Below are positions 1-6,914 of a stretch of DNA of 10,814 nt, piece after piece. The DNA is from Acidimicrobiia bacterium (GTDB taxonomy: Bacteria > Actinomycetota > Acidimicrobiia > Spongiisociales > UBA5794). The position numbers and the translations under genes were made by a program. Location of the stretch: positions 1 through 10,814 of the forward strand of contig JACDBE010000145.1 in the NCBI GenBank assembly GCA_013695075.1, in the 5' to 3' direction. The notes beneath the pieces are model-generated. The model saw only the letters and a program-made list of their open reading frames with translations, was not told where the DNA came from and did no database searches. Positions within the stretch are counted from its first letter, which is position 1, and the number at the start of each line of letters is the position of its first letter.

Positions 1-203
1 GTCATGTGGGCACCGGAGAGCACCGACAGCCCGACGGCGTCGACGTCCTCCTGGATGGCGGTCTCCACGATCTGCGCCGGGGTCTGGTGGAGGCCTGAGT
101 AGATGACCTCGCACCCGGCGTCGCGCAATGCCCGGGCCACCACCTTGGCACCACGGTCGTGGCCGTCCAGCCCCGGTTTGGCAATGAGGATCCGTGGCGG
201 CAT
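1..203 (-). CDS. Cobalamin-binding subunit of a methylmalonyl-CoA-mutase-type enzyme (partial, N-terminus)
   Basis: The 67 visible residues begin MPPRILIAKPGLDGHDRGAK. They contain the B12-binding motif DxHxxG (D13, H15, G18), whose histidine is the lower axial cobalt ligand in this family, followed by the SxL motif (S60-V-L62) of the Rossmann-like B12 fold. The rest runs off the left edge. An in-frame TAA lies just upstream of the ATG, so the gene begins with this domain. It is therefore a stand-alone small subunit (as in two-subunit methylmalonyl- or hydroxyisobutyryl-CoA mutases) rather than the C-terminus of a long mutase. Its role would be to carry adenosylcobalamin for a radical carbon-skeleton rearrangement of an acyl-CoA together with a separate catalytic subunit, which is not in the window. 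No Shine-Dalgarno is visible. The exact substrate (methylmalonyl-, ethylmalonyl- or hydroxyisobutyryl-CoA) cannot be told from this piece. Confidence 0.88.
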   Translation of the reverse strand, partial: MPPRILIAKPGLDGHDRGAKVVARALRDAGCEVIYSGLHQTPAQIVETAIQEDVDAVGLSVLSGAHM

Positions 204-212
204 CGCCGCCGG

Positions 213-218
213 AGGTTA
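213..218 (-). promoter_or_regulatory. Candidate -10 element (TAACCT) for the B12-binding subunit gene
   Basis: On the minus strand TAACCT fits TANNNT and ends 9 nt before the ATG at 203. A transcript from it would have almost no leader, consistent with the missing Shine-Dalgarno. No convincing -35 is seen. A perfect 10-bp palindrome lies just upstream, in the spacer region. Confidence 0.35.
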
Positions 219-223
219 GTGGT

Positions 224-233
224 GGGTGCACCC
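224..233. repeat. Perfect palindrome GGGTGCACCC in the divergent promoter region
   Basis: This ten-base perfect palindrome lies where the -35/-10 spacer of the leftward gene would be. Its position suits a repressor operator, but the sequence is short and GC-rich, so chance is possible. Confidence 0.35.
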
Positions 234-292
234 GGGCGGCTCGCCGAGCGCCGACAGGTAGCGCCGGTCTAGCCGTCCAACAGGCCGCGGTT

Positions 293-308
293 GCGCCGGA
301 TCCGGCGC
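293..308. repeat. Perfect 16-bp palindrome GCGCCGGATCCGGCGC
   Basis: Both half-sites match over all eight bases with no spacer. It lies midway between the two divergent genes, about 55 bp upstream of the Rrf2-family start. It could be an operator or a cruciform-prone site. The rest of the 204-363 gap holds only the candidate promoters and a doubtful 18-codon frame. Confidence 0.5.
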
Positions 309-339
309 TCCAGGGTCGGGCGCATGCAGGGATACGGGC

Positions 340-361
340 TAAAGTCGACCGTGGAGGTCGG
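340..361 (+). promoter_or_regulatory. Candidate -10, inverted repeat and RBS in front of the Rrf2-family gene
   Basis: TAAAGT at 340-345 fits a -10 element. Downstream, CGACC (346-350) and GGTCG (356-360) form an inverted repeat with a 5-nt spacer, and GGAGG (353-357) is a good ribosome binding site 6 nt before ATG 364. The repeat covers the expected transcription start and the RBS. It could be an autoregulatory operator, or less likely an RNA hairpin hiding the RBS. The -35 is not clear. Confidence 0.4.
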
Positions 362-363
362 AA

Positions 364-828
364 ATGTGGATCACCCGTAAGACGGACTACGCCACCAGGG
401 CGGTGTTGGCACTGGCGTTGGTGCGGGACGACGTCCCGCTCAAGGTGCACGAGATCGCCGAACGCACCCACGTCCCGCCCTCGTTCCTGGAGCAGATCAT
501 GGCCCAGTTGCGCGGCGCCGGCATCGTTCGCTCCGAACGGGGGCCCCACGGCGGGTACCGGCTCAACCATCCCCCGGAGACCATCTCGCTGGAGCGGATC
601 GTCCGGCTGTTCCAGGGCCCGCTGGCGCCCATCGACTGCGCCACCCGCACCTCCCCCGAGCCGTGTCCGATGGACGTGCAGTGCTCGCTGCAGTATGTGT
701 GGCACCAGGTGCGCGACGCCACCATCGCCATCCTGGAAGGCACCGACTTCGCCACGCTGGCCGCAGGCGCCGGAGGACCCTGGACCGCCCACCTCGAGCT
801 GGCGACGCCGGTCCCCCCGCGCTCCTAG
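364..828 (+). CDS. Rrf2-family transcriptional regulator, probable Fe-S cluster sensor
   Basis: This 154-residue protein has a typical Rrf2 length. The N-terminal winged helix covers about residues 1-75: MWITRKTDYATRA opens it, HEIAERTHVPPSFLEQI is the recognition-helix region, and RGPHGGYRL is the family's wing motif. A helix (about 75-88) leads to three cysteines, C92, C101 and C107, placed like the Fe-S ligands of IscR and NsrR. Here the spacing is C-x8-C-x5-C rather than the common C-x5-C-x5-C. Such proteins sense cluster status, nitric oxide or redox and repress or activate nearby genes. The ATG is supported by GGAGG six bases upstream. The gene is divergent from the B12-binding subunit and converges on the helicase gene, with stops overlapping by 4 nt. 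The regulated genes and cluster type are not evident. An inverted repeat at its 5' end suggests autoregulation. Confidence 0.9.
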   Translation: MWITRKTDYATRAVLALALVRDDVPLKVHEIAERTHVPPSFLEQIMAQLRGAGIVRSERGPHGGYRLNHPPETISLERIVRLFQGPLAPIDCATRTSPEPCPMDVQCSLQYVWHQVRDATIAILEGTDFATLAAGAGGPWTAHLELATPVPPRS

Positions 829-3002
829 ACCCGCTCCAGCGGCGCCCAGGCGAGCAGCAGCCGCTTGTCCCCTTCCTGGTCGAAGGCGACCACCGCCTCG
901 GCACGGTCTCCCTCACCGCGGATCTGGCGCACCGTGCCCACGCCCCAGTGGCTGTGCCGCACCCGGTCTCCCGAGGCCACCCGGTCGAGGTGGGGTCTGG
1001 CTCGGGTGGCGGTTTCCAGCTCGGGGCGGCGCCCGGAGCGTTTCGCCTCCACCTTGAGCTCGGCGGGGATCTCGGCGAGGAACCGGCTCGGCGGGTTGTA
1101 GCTGTTGCCTCCCCACAGGTTCCGGCTCCACGCCCTGGTCAGGTACAGCTGGCGCATCGCCCGGGTGATCCCCACGTAACACAGCCGCCGCTCCTCTTCG
1201 AGCTCGGCGGGGTCTCCCAGCGAACGCATATGCGGGAACACCCCGTCCTCCATCCCGGTCATGAACACCACCGGGAACTCCAGACCCTTGGCGTTGTGCA
1301 GCGTCATCAAGGTCACCACGTCGGTGTCTTCCAGGTTGTCGACGTCGGTGACCAGGCTGATCGACTCCAGGAACAGCTCGCAACGGCGAGCGCCGTCGGC
1401 CGTCAGCCATTCGTCGGCACCCATCGAGATGGGTCCCTCACTCTCGAAGTCGTCGGCGGCAGACACCAGCTCTCGCAGGTTCTCCTCCCGGCCCATTGCT
1501 TCGATGGTCCTTTCGGCGCGCACCCAGTCGAGGTAGCCGGTATCGGTAAGGATCGCTTCCAGCGCCGCCCGCGGCCCCTGACGCACCCGCTCGCCCAGGT
1601 GCTCCATCAGCGCCACGAACTCCGCCACCGCCCGCTGCGGGCGCGCCGACAGGCGCGGGTTGCTGTCGACGCGATGCAACGCCTCCCAAAAGCCGACGCC
1701 GTCCGCCTCCGCGTGGCGGTCGATGTGAGCCACGGTGGTGTCACCGATGGCCCGCTTGGGGGTGTTGATGACCCGCTTCATGGCGACAACGTCGTCGGTG
1801 TTGACCAGCGCCCGCAGGTAGGCCAGGGCGTCCTTCACCTCGCGCCGGTCGTAGTACTTGAGCCCGCCGATAACCTGATAGGGCACACCGAACTTCACCA
1901 GCACCTCTTCGATCACCCGGGACTGGGCGTTGGTGCGGTAGAAGACGGCGACATCGCTGGCGTTGATCTCATCGTGGGCCAGCTCCCCCACCTGCTCGGC
2001 GACGAATGCCGCCTCGTCGTGCTCGTCCTGACCCTCGTAGGTGAGGATGGGGTCGCCCCGCCCCAGGTCGGTCCACAGCCGCTTGGGGTTGCGGGTGGGG
2101 TTGTGCCGGATCACCCCGTTCGCCGCCTCCAGAATAGTCTCGGTGGAGCGGTAGTTCTGCTCCAATAGGATCACCCTGGCATCGGGGAAGTCCTGTTCGA
2201 ACTCGGTGATATTGCGGATATCGGCCCCCCGAAAGCGGTATATCGACTGCATCTCGTCACCCACGACGCACAGATTGCGGCTGACAGCTGTGAGCAGTCG
2301 CACCAGCATGTACTGGGCGTGGTTGGTGTCCTGATACTCGTCGACCAGCACGTACTGGAAGCGCTCCTGGTAACCGGCCAGAACCTCTGGGAAGGCCTGA
2401 AACAGCTCGACGGTGACCATCAACAGGTCGTCGAAGTCCATTGCCGAGGCCTCCACCAGACGCTGCTGGTAGAGCCGGTAGACGTCGGCCACCCGCTCGT
2501 GGAAGTACCCCTCGCCGGTGCCGGAGAACGTCTCGTAGTCGACCAGTTCGTTCTTTGCATTGGAGATGGCCGCCCGGATGCCACGTGGCGGAAAACGCTT
2601 GGAGTCGAGGTCGAGGTCGGATACGCACAGGGAGATCAGCCGCAGCGAGTCGGCGGCGTCATATATCGAGAACGCCGATCGGTAGCCGAGCCGGTGTGCC
2701 TCCCGCCGCAGGATGCGGGAACACGCCGAGTGGAACGTCTGCACCCACATGCTGCGCGCCACCGGACCAACCAGCCGCGCCACCCGCTCCTGCATCTCCC
2801 CAGCCGCCTTGTTGGTGAAGGTGATCGCCAGGATGGCGTGCGGGGGAACGTCCAGGTCCTGGATGAGATGCGCCACCCGGCGGGTGAGCACCCTGGTCTT
2901 CCCCGAACCGGCGCCGGCTACGACCAGCACCGGTCCCTCGGTAGCGGCCACCGCCTCACGCTGAGCGGGGTTGAGGTCGGCGAGGAGCGGCGAGTCGGGC
3001 AT
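825..3002 (-). CDS. pcrA: ATP-dependent DNA helicase, PcrA/UvrD family (SF1A)
   Basis: This 725-residue protein is of normal length for PcrA/UvrD, a 3'-5' helicase acting in nucleotide excision repair, mismatch or replication-fork processing. The domains run in order. They are the Q-motif LNPAQREAV (10-18), Walker A AGAGSGKT (29-36), motif Ia TFTNKAAGEM (61-70) and Walker B VLVDEYQDT (218-225). Then come motif III VVGDEMQSIYRFRGAD (246-261), motif IV QNYRST (282-287), motif V TLMTLHNAKGLEFPVV (564-579) and motif VI CYVGITRA (608-615). The C-terminus has the PcrA-type Tudor-like segment, GDRVRHSHWGVGTV followed by a beta-rich end. Motif III reads GDEMQSIY where most relatives have GDxDQSIY; the key Gln is kept. 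ATG 3002 starts just before the N-terminal region expected for the family; no Shine-Dalgarno is seen. It is encoded alone. Confidence 0.96.
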   Translation of the reverse strand: MPDSPLLADLNPAQREAVAATEGPVLVVAGAGSGKTRVLTRRVAHLIQDLDVPPHAILAITFTNKAAGEMQERVARLVGPVARSMWVQTFHSACSRILRREAHRLGYRSAFSIYDAADSLRLISLCVSDLDLDSKRFPPRGIRAAISNAKNELVDYETFSGTGEGYFHERVADVYRLYQQRLVEASAMDFDDLLMVTVELFQAFPEVLAGYQERFQYVLVDEYQDTNHAQYMLVRLLTAVSRNLCVVGDEMQSIYRFRGADIRNITEFEQDFPDARVILLEQNYRSTETILEAANGVIRHNPTRNPKRLWTDLGRGDPILTYEGQDEHDEAAFVAEQVGELAHDEINASDVAVFYRTNAQSRVIEEVLVKFGVPYQVIGGLKYYDRREVKDALAYLRALVNTDDVVAMKRVINTPKRAIGDTTVAHIDRHAEADGVGFWEALHRVDSNPRLSARPQRAVAEFVALMEHLGERVRQGPRAALEAILTDTGYLDWVRAERTIEAMGREENLRELVSAADDFESEGPISMGADEWLTADGARRCELFLESISLVTDVDNLEDTDVVTLMTLHNAKGLEFPVVFMTGMEDGVFPHMRSLGDPAELEEERRLCYVGITRAMRQLYLTRAWSRNLWGGNSYNPPSRFLAEIPAELKVEAKRSGRRPELETATRARPHLDRVASGDRVRHSHWGVGTVRQIRGEGDRAEAVVAFDQEGDKRLLLAWAPLERV

Positions 3003-3013
3003 GATGAGTGCCG

Positions 3014-3019
3014 ATCTTA
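3014..3019 (-). promoter_or_regulatory. Candidate -10 element (TAAGAT) for the helicase gene
   Basis: TAAGAT on the minus strand ends 11 nt before the helicase ATG, so transcription would start within a few bases of the start codon. No purine-rich ribosome binding site lies between. A -35 is not obvious. Confidence 0.4.
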
Positions 3020-3068
3020 CCGGCGGTGACTCGCTCGAACTACACGAATGTGAGTTTGCTGCCGAGCG

Positions 3069-3221
3069 TCAGTCGTCCTGTGCCTTACGACTCACCACTT
3101 TCAGCCATTCGGCCTGGCGGGCAGGGATTCCAGGGAGCTCATCCAGGTATATGAACCGGGTGGCGGCCTGCCACGCCACCTGGGCCGGCGGGTCGTCGTC
3201 GAACAGCAGCCGACCGTGCAG
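3069..3221 (-). other. Possible small coding segment with no clear start (hypothetical, maybe gene remnant)
   Basis: The open frame ends with TGA at 3069-3071. Its last 45 or so residues (LLFDDDPPAQVAWQAATRF, then IYLDELPGIPARQAEWLKVV) look protein-like: amphipathic, about 78% G/C at third positions, with no runs typical of antisense frames. No ATG, GTG or TTG lies near a sensible beginning. The 5' limit given is a CTG. The frame stays open to GTG 3407, four bases after the nadC stop, but the upstream half has poorer codon use (about 65% GC3) and lies opposite a better plus-strand frame. An ATG in another frame (3253-3251) would need a frameshift. I do not recognise the family. It may be a small unknown gene, a frameshifted remnant, or the tail of a fourth gene in the nad operon. 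Confidence 0.3.
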
Positions 3222-3251
3222 TCCGTGTACGGGAGGTGTCGGTGAGCGCTC

Positions 3252-3461
3252 ATGCGTTCGGTGATCGAGGCGGTCACCGGGATCGAGCTGGCCAGCATGT
3301 CGCCAGACGATCTCACCGCCGAGGTTGCCGAGCTGTCGCGGGCCATCGACATGCTCAACCACCGATTGGCCTCGATCAACGACGAGGTCCGCCGGCGAGG
3401 CAGCCACGGACTCAGGTCGTCAGGTCGAAGGCGACGTCGAGCTGGCGGACGGAGTGGGTGA
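3252..3461 (+). CDS. Hypothetical small protein with helical N-terminal region
   Basis: This 69-codon frame has about 88% G/C at third positions over its first 50 codons, better than the opposite strand. The first 48 residues form a plausible amphipathic helix pair (DDLTAEVAELSRAIDMLNHR, followed by LASINDEVRRRG), possibly a short coiled coil. The last 20 residues are Arg/Gly/Ser-rich. From 3412 on they lie opposite the end of nadC, with which the gene converges, so the true functional part may be the first 50 residues. ATG 3252 is the first start after an in-frame TGA at 3243-3245. A GGGAGG at 3231-3236 is present but 15 nt away, farther than usual. No family is recognised. It could be spurious. 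Confidence 0.42.
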   Translation: MRSVIEAVTGIELASMSPDDLTAEVAELSRAIDMLNHRLASINDEVRRRGSHGLRSSGRRRRRAGGRSG

Positions 3462-4263
3462 GCCAGCCGGCTGAGATCAGGTCGACTCCGGTTTCGGCCA
3501 CGGCACGCACGGTGTCGGGGGTGATGCCCCCCGACGCCTCCACCAGGCAGCGGCCGCGGGCCATCGCAACGGCGCCGCGCAGCATGTCCAGCGGCATGTT
3601 GTCGCACAGCACGGCGTCGACCCCGGCAGCCAATGCCTCGGCGAGCTGGTTCAGGTCGTCGACCTCCACCTCCACCGACACCAGGTGGCCGACGTGGTGG
3701 TGCACCCGCTTGATGGCATCGCCGACGGAGCCCACGGCGGCGATGTGGTTGTCCTTGATGAGCACGGCGTCGTCGAGACCGAAGCGGTGGTTGGCCCCTC
3801 CCCCGCAGCGGACGGCGTACTTCTCCAGCGCTCGCAGCCCGGGTGTTGTCTTGCGGGTGTCGACGATGCGAGCCCCAGTCCCCTCGATGCGGCGCACCAT
3901 GTCGGCGGTGGCGGTGGCGATCCCGCACAGCCTGCCAAGCAGGTTGAGGCAGGTGCGCTCCCCCACCAACAGCGCCCGAGTGGGACCGGCCACGGTGGCC
4001 AGGGCGGCGGCGCCCTCGACGTCGTCACCGTCGGCGACGGCGAGGTCCACCTCGACATCGGCCGAAAGCAGCCCGAACACCCGGGTCGACGGCCCCAGCC
4101 CGGCGATCCTCCCTGGCTGGCGGGCGACGATGGCGCCCGACGACCCATGGTCGGCAGGGATGATGGCGTCGGTGGTCACGTCGCCCGCCCGCCCCAGGTC
4201 CTCGGCCAGCGCCGCCCGGAGCAGGTCTTCTACCAGGACGGCGGGGGGCTCGACCAGGCTCAT
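3412..4263 (-). CDS. nadC: Nicotinate-nucleotide pyrophosphorylase, carboxylating (quinolinate phosphoribosyltransferase)
   Basis: This 283-residue protein has the normal length for NadC. The enzyme converts quinolinate and PRPP to nicotinate mononucleotide, CO2 and pyrophosphate in the cytoplasm, the third step of de novo NAD synthesis. Family signatures are visible in order: EDLGRAGDVT (21-30), ERTCLNLLGRLCGIAT (102-117), DTRKTTPGLRALEKYAV (135-151), the HR pair at 159-160, and LIKDNH (168-173). EASGGI follows near the C-terminus. These supply the basic residues that hold quinolinate and the acidic residues of the PRPP site. The ATG overlaps the nadB stop in ATGA (4260-4263), so translation is probably coupled. 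It is the last recognised gene of the nad operon. Confidence 0.97.
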   Translation of the reverse strand: MSLVEPPAVLVEDLLRAALAEDLGRAGDVTTDAIIPADHGSSGAIVARQPGRIAGLGPSTRVFGLLSADVEVDLAVADGDDVEGAAALATVAGPTRALLVGERTCLNLLGRLCGIATATADMVRRIEGTGARIVDTRKTTPGLRALEKYAVRCGGGANHRFGLDDAVLIKDNHIAAVGSVGDAIKRVHHHVGHLVSVEVEVDDLNQLAEALAAGVDAVLCDNMPLDMLRGAVAMARGRCLVEASGGITPDTVRAVAETGVDLISAGWLTHSVRQLDVAFDLTT

Positions 4264-5804
4264 CGGGCGGCGCCCACCGCGGCCGGCAGGGAGTGGCGCC
4301 GCTCTGCCACCGGTTCGAGCAGGGTGTGCCGGGCCCAGGCGGTCGATGCCTCGGGGAAGTCGAGCCGGTGATGGGCCCCACGGCTCTCCCGCCGCCCCAG
4401 CGCCGCCCGGGCCACCCATCCGGCGACGGTCACCATGTTGCGGCCGGTCACCCCCACCGCCACCGAAGGCGCCAGCGCCTCGATCCCGGCGACGGCCCGG
4501 CGCAGACCGTTCTCGGTGCGCATCACCCCGGCGTGGTCCCACATCAGCCGCCGCAGACAGCCCACCGCCACCGGGTCGTCGTCGAGGGTGAGATCGATCC
4601 CGGCAGCAGGCACCTCGATGGTACCGGACGGCCACCTCGGACGATCGAGGCGGATGGCGTCGGCCACCCGCACCCCGTACACCAGACCTTCGAGCAGCGA
4701 GTTGCTCGCCAGGCGGTTGGCACCATGAAGCCCTGTCACCGACGCCTCGCCGCAGGCGTAGAGCCCGGCCAGCGACGACCGGCCGGCCCCGTCGACGGCC
4801 ACGCCTCCCATGTGGTAGTGGGCGGCGGGCGACACCGGGATCGGCTCGGTCGCCGGGTCGATCCCGGCCCGCATTGCGGAGGCATAAACGGTGGGGAACC
4901 GTTCTGGAAAGCTCGCGCCGATATGGGTGGCGTCCAGCCGCGGCTCGTCCCCGGCGTCGAGCCGGCGCCAGATGGCCCTGGCCACCACGTCGCGCGGTGC
5001 CAGCTCGGCGTCGGGATGCTCCCCCACCATGAATCGACCGCCGGCGCCGTCGATGAGCACCGCCCCGGCGCCACGCAGCGCCTCGGTGAGTAGCGGCATC
5101 GGGTCCAGCGTCGACCGCATGGCGGTGGGGTGGAACTGGACGAACTCGGGGTCGGCGATGCGGGCACCGGCCCTGATCGCCATGGCCAACCCGTCCCCGG
5201 TGACCTCTGGAGGATTGGTGGTGTGGGCGTACAGCCCGCCGATACCACCGGTGGCGAGCACCACCGCCGGAGCCAGCAGCGGCTCGCCCGGGTCGTCCCC
5301 GTGGCGTACCGACACCCCCACCACCGAGCTCCCGCTACGGAGCAGGTCGACGGCGTGGGAGTGCTCCCGCACCTCGATGTCGGGTCGGGCCAGCACGGCG
5401 GCGCTCAGGGTGCGCATCAGCTCGGCTCCGGTAGCGTCGCCGTTGGCGTGGACGATGCGGTGCCGGGAATGGCCCGCCTCCCGCCCCAGGATCAGGCTGC
5501 CGTCCTCGGACCGGTCGAAGCGGGCGCCGATGTCGATCAGCCAAGCGAGGCGATCGGGCGCCGCCCCGGTCACGAGCTCGGCGACGGCCGGGTCGGAGAG
5601 CCCGGCGGACACGGCGATGGTGTCCAGGGCGTGGAGGTGCGGGTCGTCGTCGGCGCCGATGGCGGCGGCCACACCCCCCTGGGCCCAGCGGCTAGAACCG
5701 CCCGCCAGGGCAGCCTTGGTGATCACTACGCAGTCGCCCAAAGCCAAGGCGGTGCTGAGACCCGCAATCCCGCTGCCGATGATAACGGCGAGAGGCCCGG
5801 TCAC
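4260..5804 (-). CDS. nadB: L-aspartate oxidase
   Basis: This 514-residue flavoprotein is of typical NadB length. It oxidises L-aspartate to iminoaspartate, the substrate NadA uses. The FAD Rossmann motif GSGIAGLSTAL starts at residue 10, followed by SSRWAQGGVAAA. Then come the substrate-site segment GHSRHRIVHANGDATG, HPTA, the active-site region PAAHYHMGG and the C-terminal FAD segment GLHGANRLASNSLLEGLVYG. A helical C-terminal domain completes the succinate dehydrogenase/fumarate reductase-like fold. The start is GTG 5804: it puts the Rossmann strand immediately at the N-terminus as expected and overlaps the nadA stop by 4 nt (GTGA). The same frame stays open upstream to about 6458, but that part lies inside nadA and is rejected. 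The end overlaps nadC by ATGA. Confidence 0.97.
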   Translation of the reverse strand: MTGPLAVIIGSGIAGLSTALALGDCVVITKAALAGGSSRWAQGGVAAAIGADDDPHLHALDTIAVSAGLSDPAVAELVTGAAPDRLAWLIDIGARFDRSEDGSLILGREAGHSRHRIVHANGDATGAELMRTLSAAVLARPDIEVREHSHAVDLLRSGSSVVGVSVRHGDDPGEPLLAPAVVLATGGIGGLYAHTTNPPEVTGDGLAMAIRAGARIADPEFVQFHPTAMRSTLDPMPLLTEALRGAGAVLIDGAGGRFMVGEHPDAELAPRDVVARAIWRRLDAGDEPRLDATHIGASFPERFPTVYASAMRAGIDPATEPIPVSPAAHYHMGGVAVDGAGRSSLAGLYACGEASVTGLHGANRLASNSLLEGLVYGVRVADAIRLDRPRWPSGTIEVPAAGIDLTLDDDPVAVGCLRRLMWDHAGVMRTENGLRRAVAGIEALAPSVAVGVTGRNMVTVAGWVARAALGRRESRGAHHRLDFPEASTAWARHTLLEPVAERRHSLPAAVGAAR

Positions 5805-6826
5805 TTCGACGGCCCCACCGCCAACATCCGCTCCACCGCCAGCCGGGCCCGGTCGGCGACGGTCGGTTCCACCACCACCTCGTGGCGCATGTGGACCAGG
5901 GCGTCGCGGATGTTCTCCACGGTGATCCGCTGCATGTGGGGGCACAACACGCACGGCCGCACGAACTCGGTGCCGGGCGACTCCACCGCCACGTTGTCCG
6001 CCATCGAGCACTCGGTGACCATCAGCACCTGGCGCGGCTTGTTGTCGGCCACGTAGTGAATCATCCCACTGGTGCTGCCCACGAAGTCTGCCTCCTCCAA
6101 CACGTCGGGCGGGCATTCGGGGTGGGCGATGATCTCCACCCCCGGCCACATGGTGCGGTAGTGGCGCAGCTCGTCGCCGGTGAACTTCTCGTGGACGATG
6201 CAGCTGCCCTGCCAGAGGATCACGTCGACATTGGTCTGGCTGGCCACCCACCGGCCCAGGTACTGGTCGGGGAGGAAGATCACCCGGTCGACCCCCAGCG
6301 ACTCCACCACCTTTACGGCGTTGGACGAGGTGCAGCAGATGTCGGACTCGGCCTTGACGTCTGCCGAGGTGTTGACGTAGGTGACCACCGGCACCCCCGG
6401 GTACCGCTCCCGCAGCAACCGGACGTCGGCTCCGCTGATCGACTCCGCCAGCGAGCATCCCGCCCTGGTGTCGGGGATGAGCACGGTCTTGGACGGGTTG
6501 ACGATCTTGGCGGTCTCCGCCATGAAGTGGACCCCGGCCATCACGATCACGTCGGCCTCGGTCTCGGCGGCGAGCCGGGCCAGCTGCAGCGAGTCGCCGC
6601 GCAGGTCGGCCACCCCGTAGAAGATGTCGGGGGTCATGTAGTTGTGGGCCAGCACCACTGCGTTGCGCTCGACCTTGAGCGCCTCGATCTCCTCGATGAG
6701 CGGCTCCAGGACGACCCGCTCCACATCGGGGACAATGCCCTCCAACCGCTCGGATACCGGGGGTAGCTCGGTCTGCGGGGCCCGGGTAGGCCGGTCCAGC
6801 GGGATGACGGTCGGGGTGTGCAGCAT
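5801..6826 (-). CDS. nadA: Quinolinate synthase A (4Fe-4S)
   Basis: This 341-residue protein condenses iminoaspartate with dihydroxyacetone phosphate to quinolinate. It shows VLAHNYM (58-64), then GDSL (77-80) and HFMAETAKIVNP (100-111). The probable cluster ligands are C124 in RAGCSLAES, C209 in WQGSCIVHE and C295 in CVLCPHM, the positions used in characterised NadA proteins; C292 forms a CxxC with C295. The first 30 residues are a poorly conserved extension. ATG 6826 has a good Shine-Dalgarno (GAGGA, about 5-6 nt upstream), unlike most other genes here. It is the first gene of nadA-nadB-nadC, and its stop overlaps the nadB GTG. The upstream region, shared with the divergent ASCH-domain gene, holds an inverted repeat over the predicted promoter. 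Confidence 0.97.
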   Translation of the reverse strand: MLHTPTVIPLDRPTRAPQTELPPVSERLEGIVPDVERVVLEPLIEEIEALKVERNAVVLAHNYMTPDIFYGVADLRGDSLQLARLAAETEADVIVMAGVHFMAETAKIVNPSKTVLIPDTRAGCSLAESISGADVRLLRERYPGVPVVTYVNTSADVKAESDICCTSSNAVKVVESLGVDRVIFLPDQYLGRWVASQTNVDVILWQGSCIVHEKFTGDELRHYRTMWPGVEIIAHPECPPDVLEEADFVGSTSGMIHYVADNKPRQVLMVTECSMADNVAVESPGTEFVRPCVLCPHMQRITVENIRDALVHMRHEVVVEPTVADRARLAVERMLAVGPSK

Positions 6827-6885
6827 GTTGGCTTCCTCGTGCGGCGTCCAGCGCTTCTACTCAAGATGAGCATTACCCACCAACC

Positions 6886-6914
6886 AAGCTACCAGTTCTG
6901 CTATTCCTGAGCAA
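6886..6914 (-). promoter_or_regulatory. Candidate nadA promoter
   Basis: Read on the minus strand, TTGCTC (6914-6909) and TAGCTT (6891-6886) are separated by 17 nt and fit weak -35 and -10 elements. They leave a leader of about 55 nt with a Shine-Dalgarno near the nadA start. Both hexamers overlap arms of the inverted repeat at 6888-6930, so a protein bound there would cover the promoter. Confidence 0.4.

Noticed and set aside
269..325. Minus-strand 18-codon frame as a leader peptide
   Set aside because: Too short, no ribosome binding site, and it contains the palindrome at 293-308, which explains its repeated Arg codons; no attenuator-like structure follows.
663..3029. Long plus-strand open frames opposite the helicase gene (663-2168 and 2319-3029)
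   Set aside because: They are antisense to a complete PcrA-type helicase and show no family motifs; stop codons are rare by chance in this GC-rich DNA.
3236..4591. Plus-strand open frame of 451 codons across nadC
   Set aside because: Its product is Arg/Ser/Pro/Thr-rich low-complexity sequence opposite a well-recognised nadC. The GTG starts with GGGAGG at 3231-3236 look good but the protein does not.
4264..4635. N-terminal extension of nadC to about 4635
   Set aside because: It overlaps the nadB C-terminus and is unlike NadC; ATG 4263 in the ATGA overlap gives the normal length.
5805..6458. N-terminal extension of nadB to about 6458 in the same frame
   Set aside because: It lies entirely inside nadA and would precede the FAD-binding strand, which should be at the N-terminus; GTG 5804 fits.
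4293..6766. Plus-strand open frames opposite nadB and nadA
   Set aside because: His/Gly/Arg-rich antisense frames to complete enzymes with all catalytic motifs.
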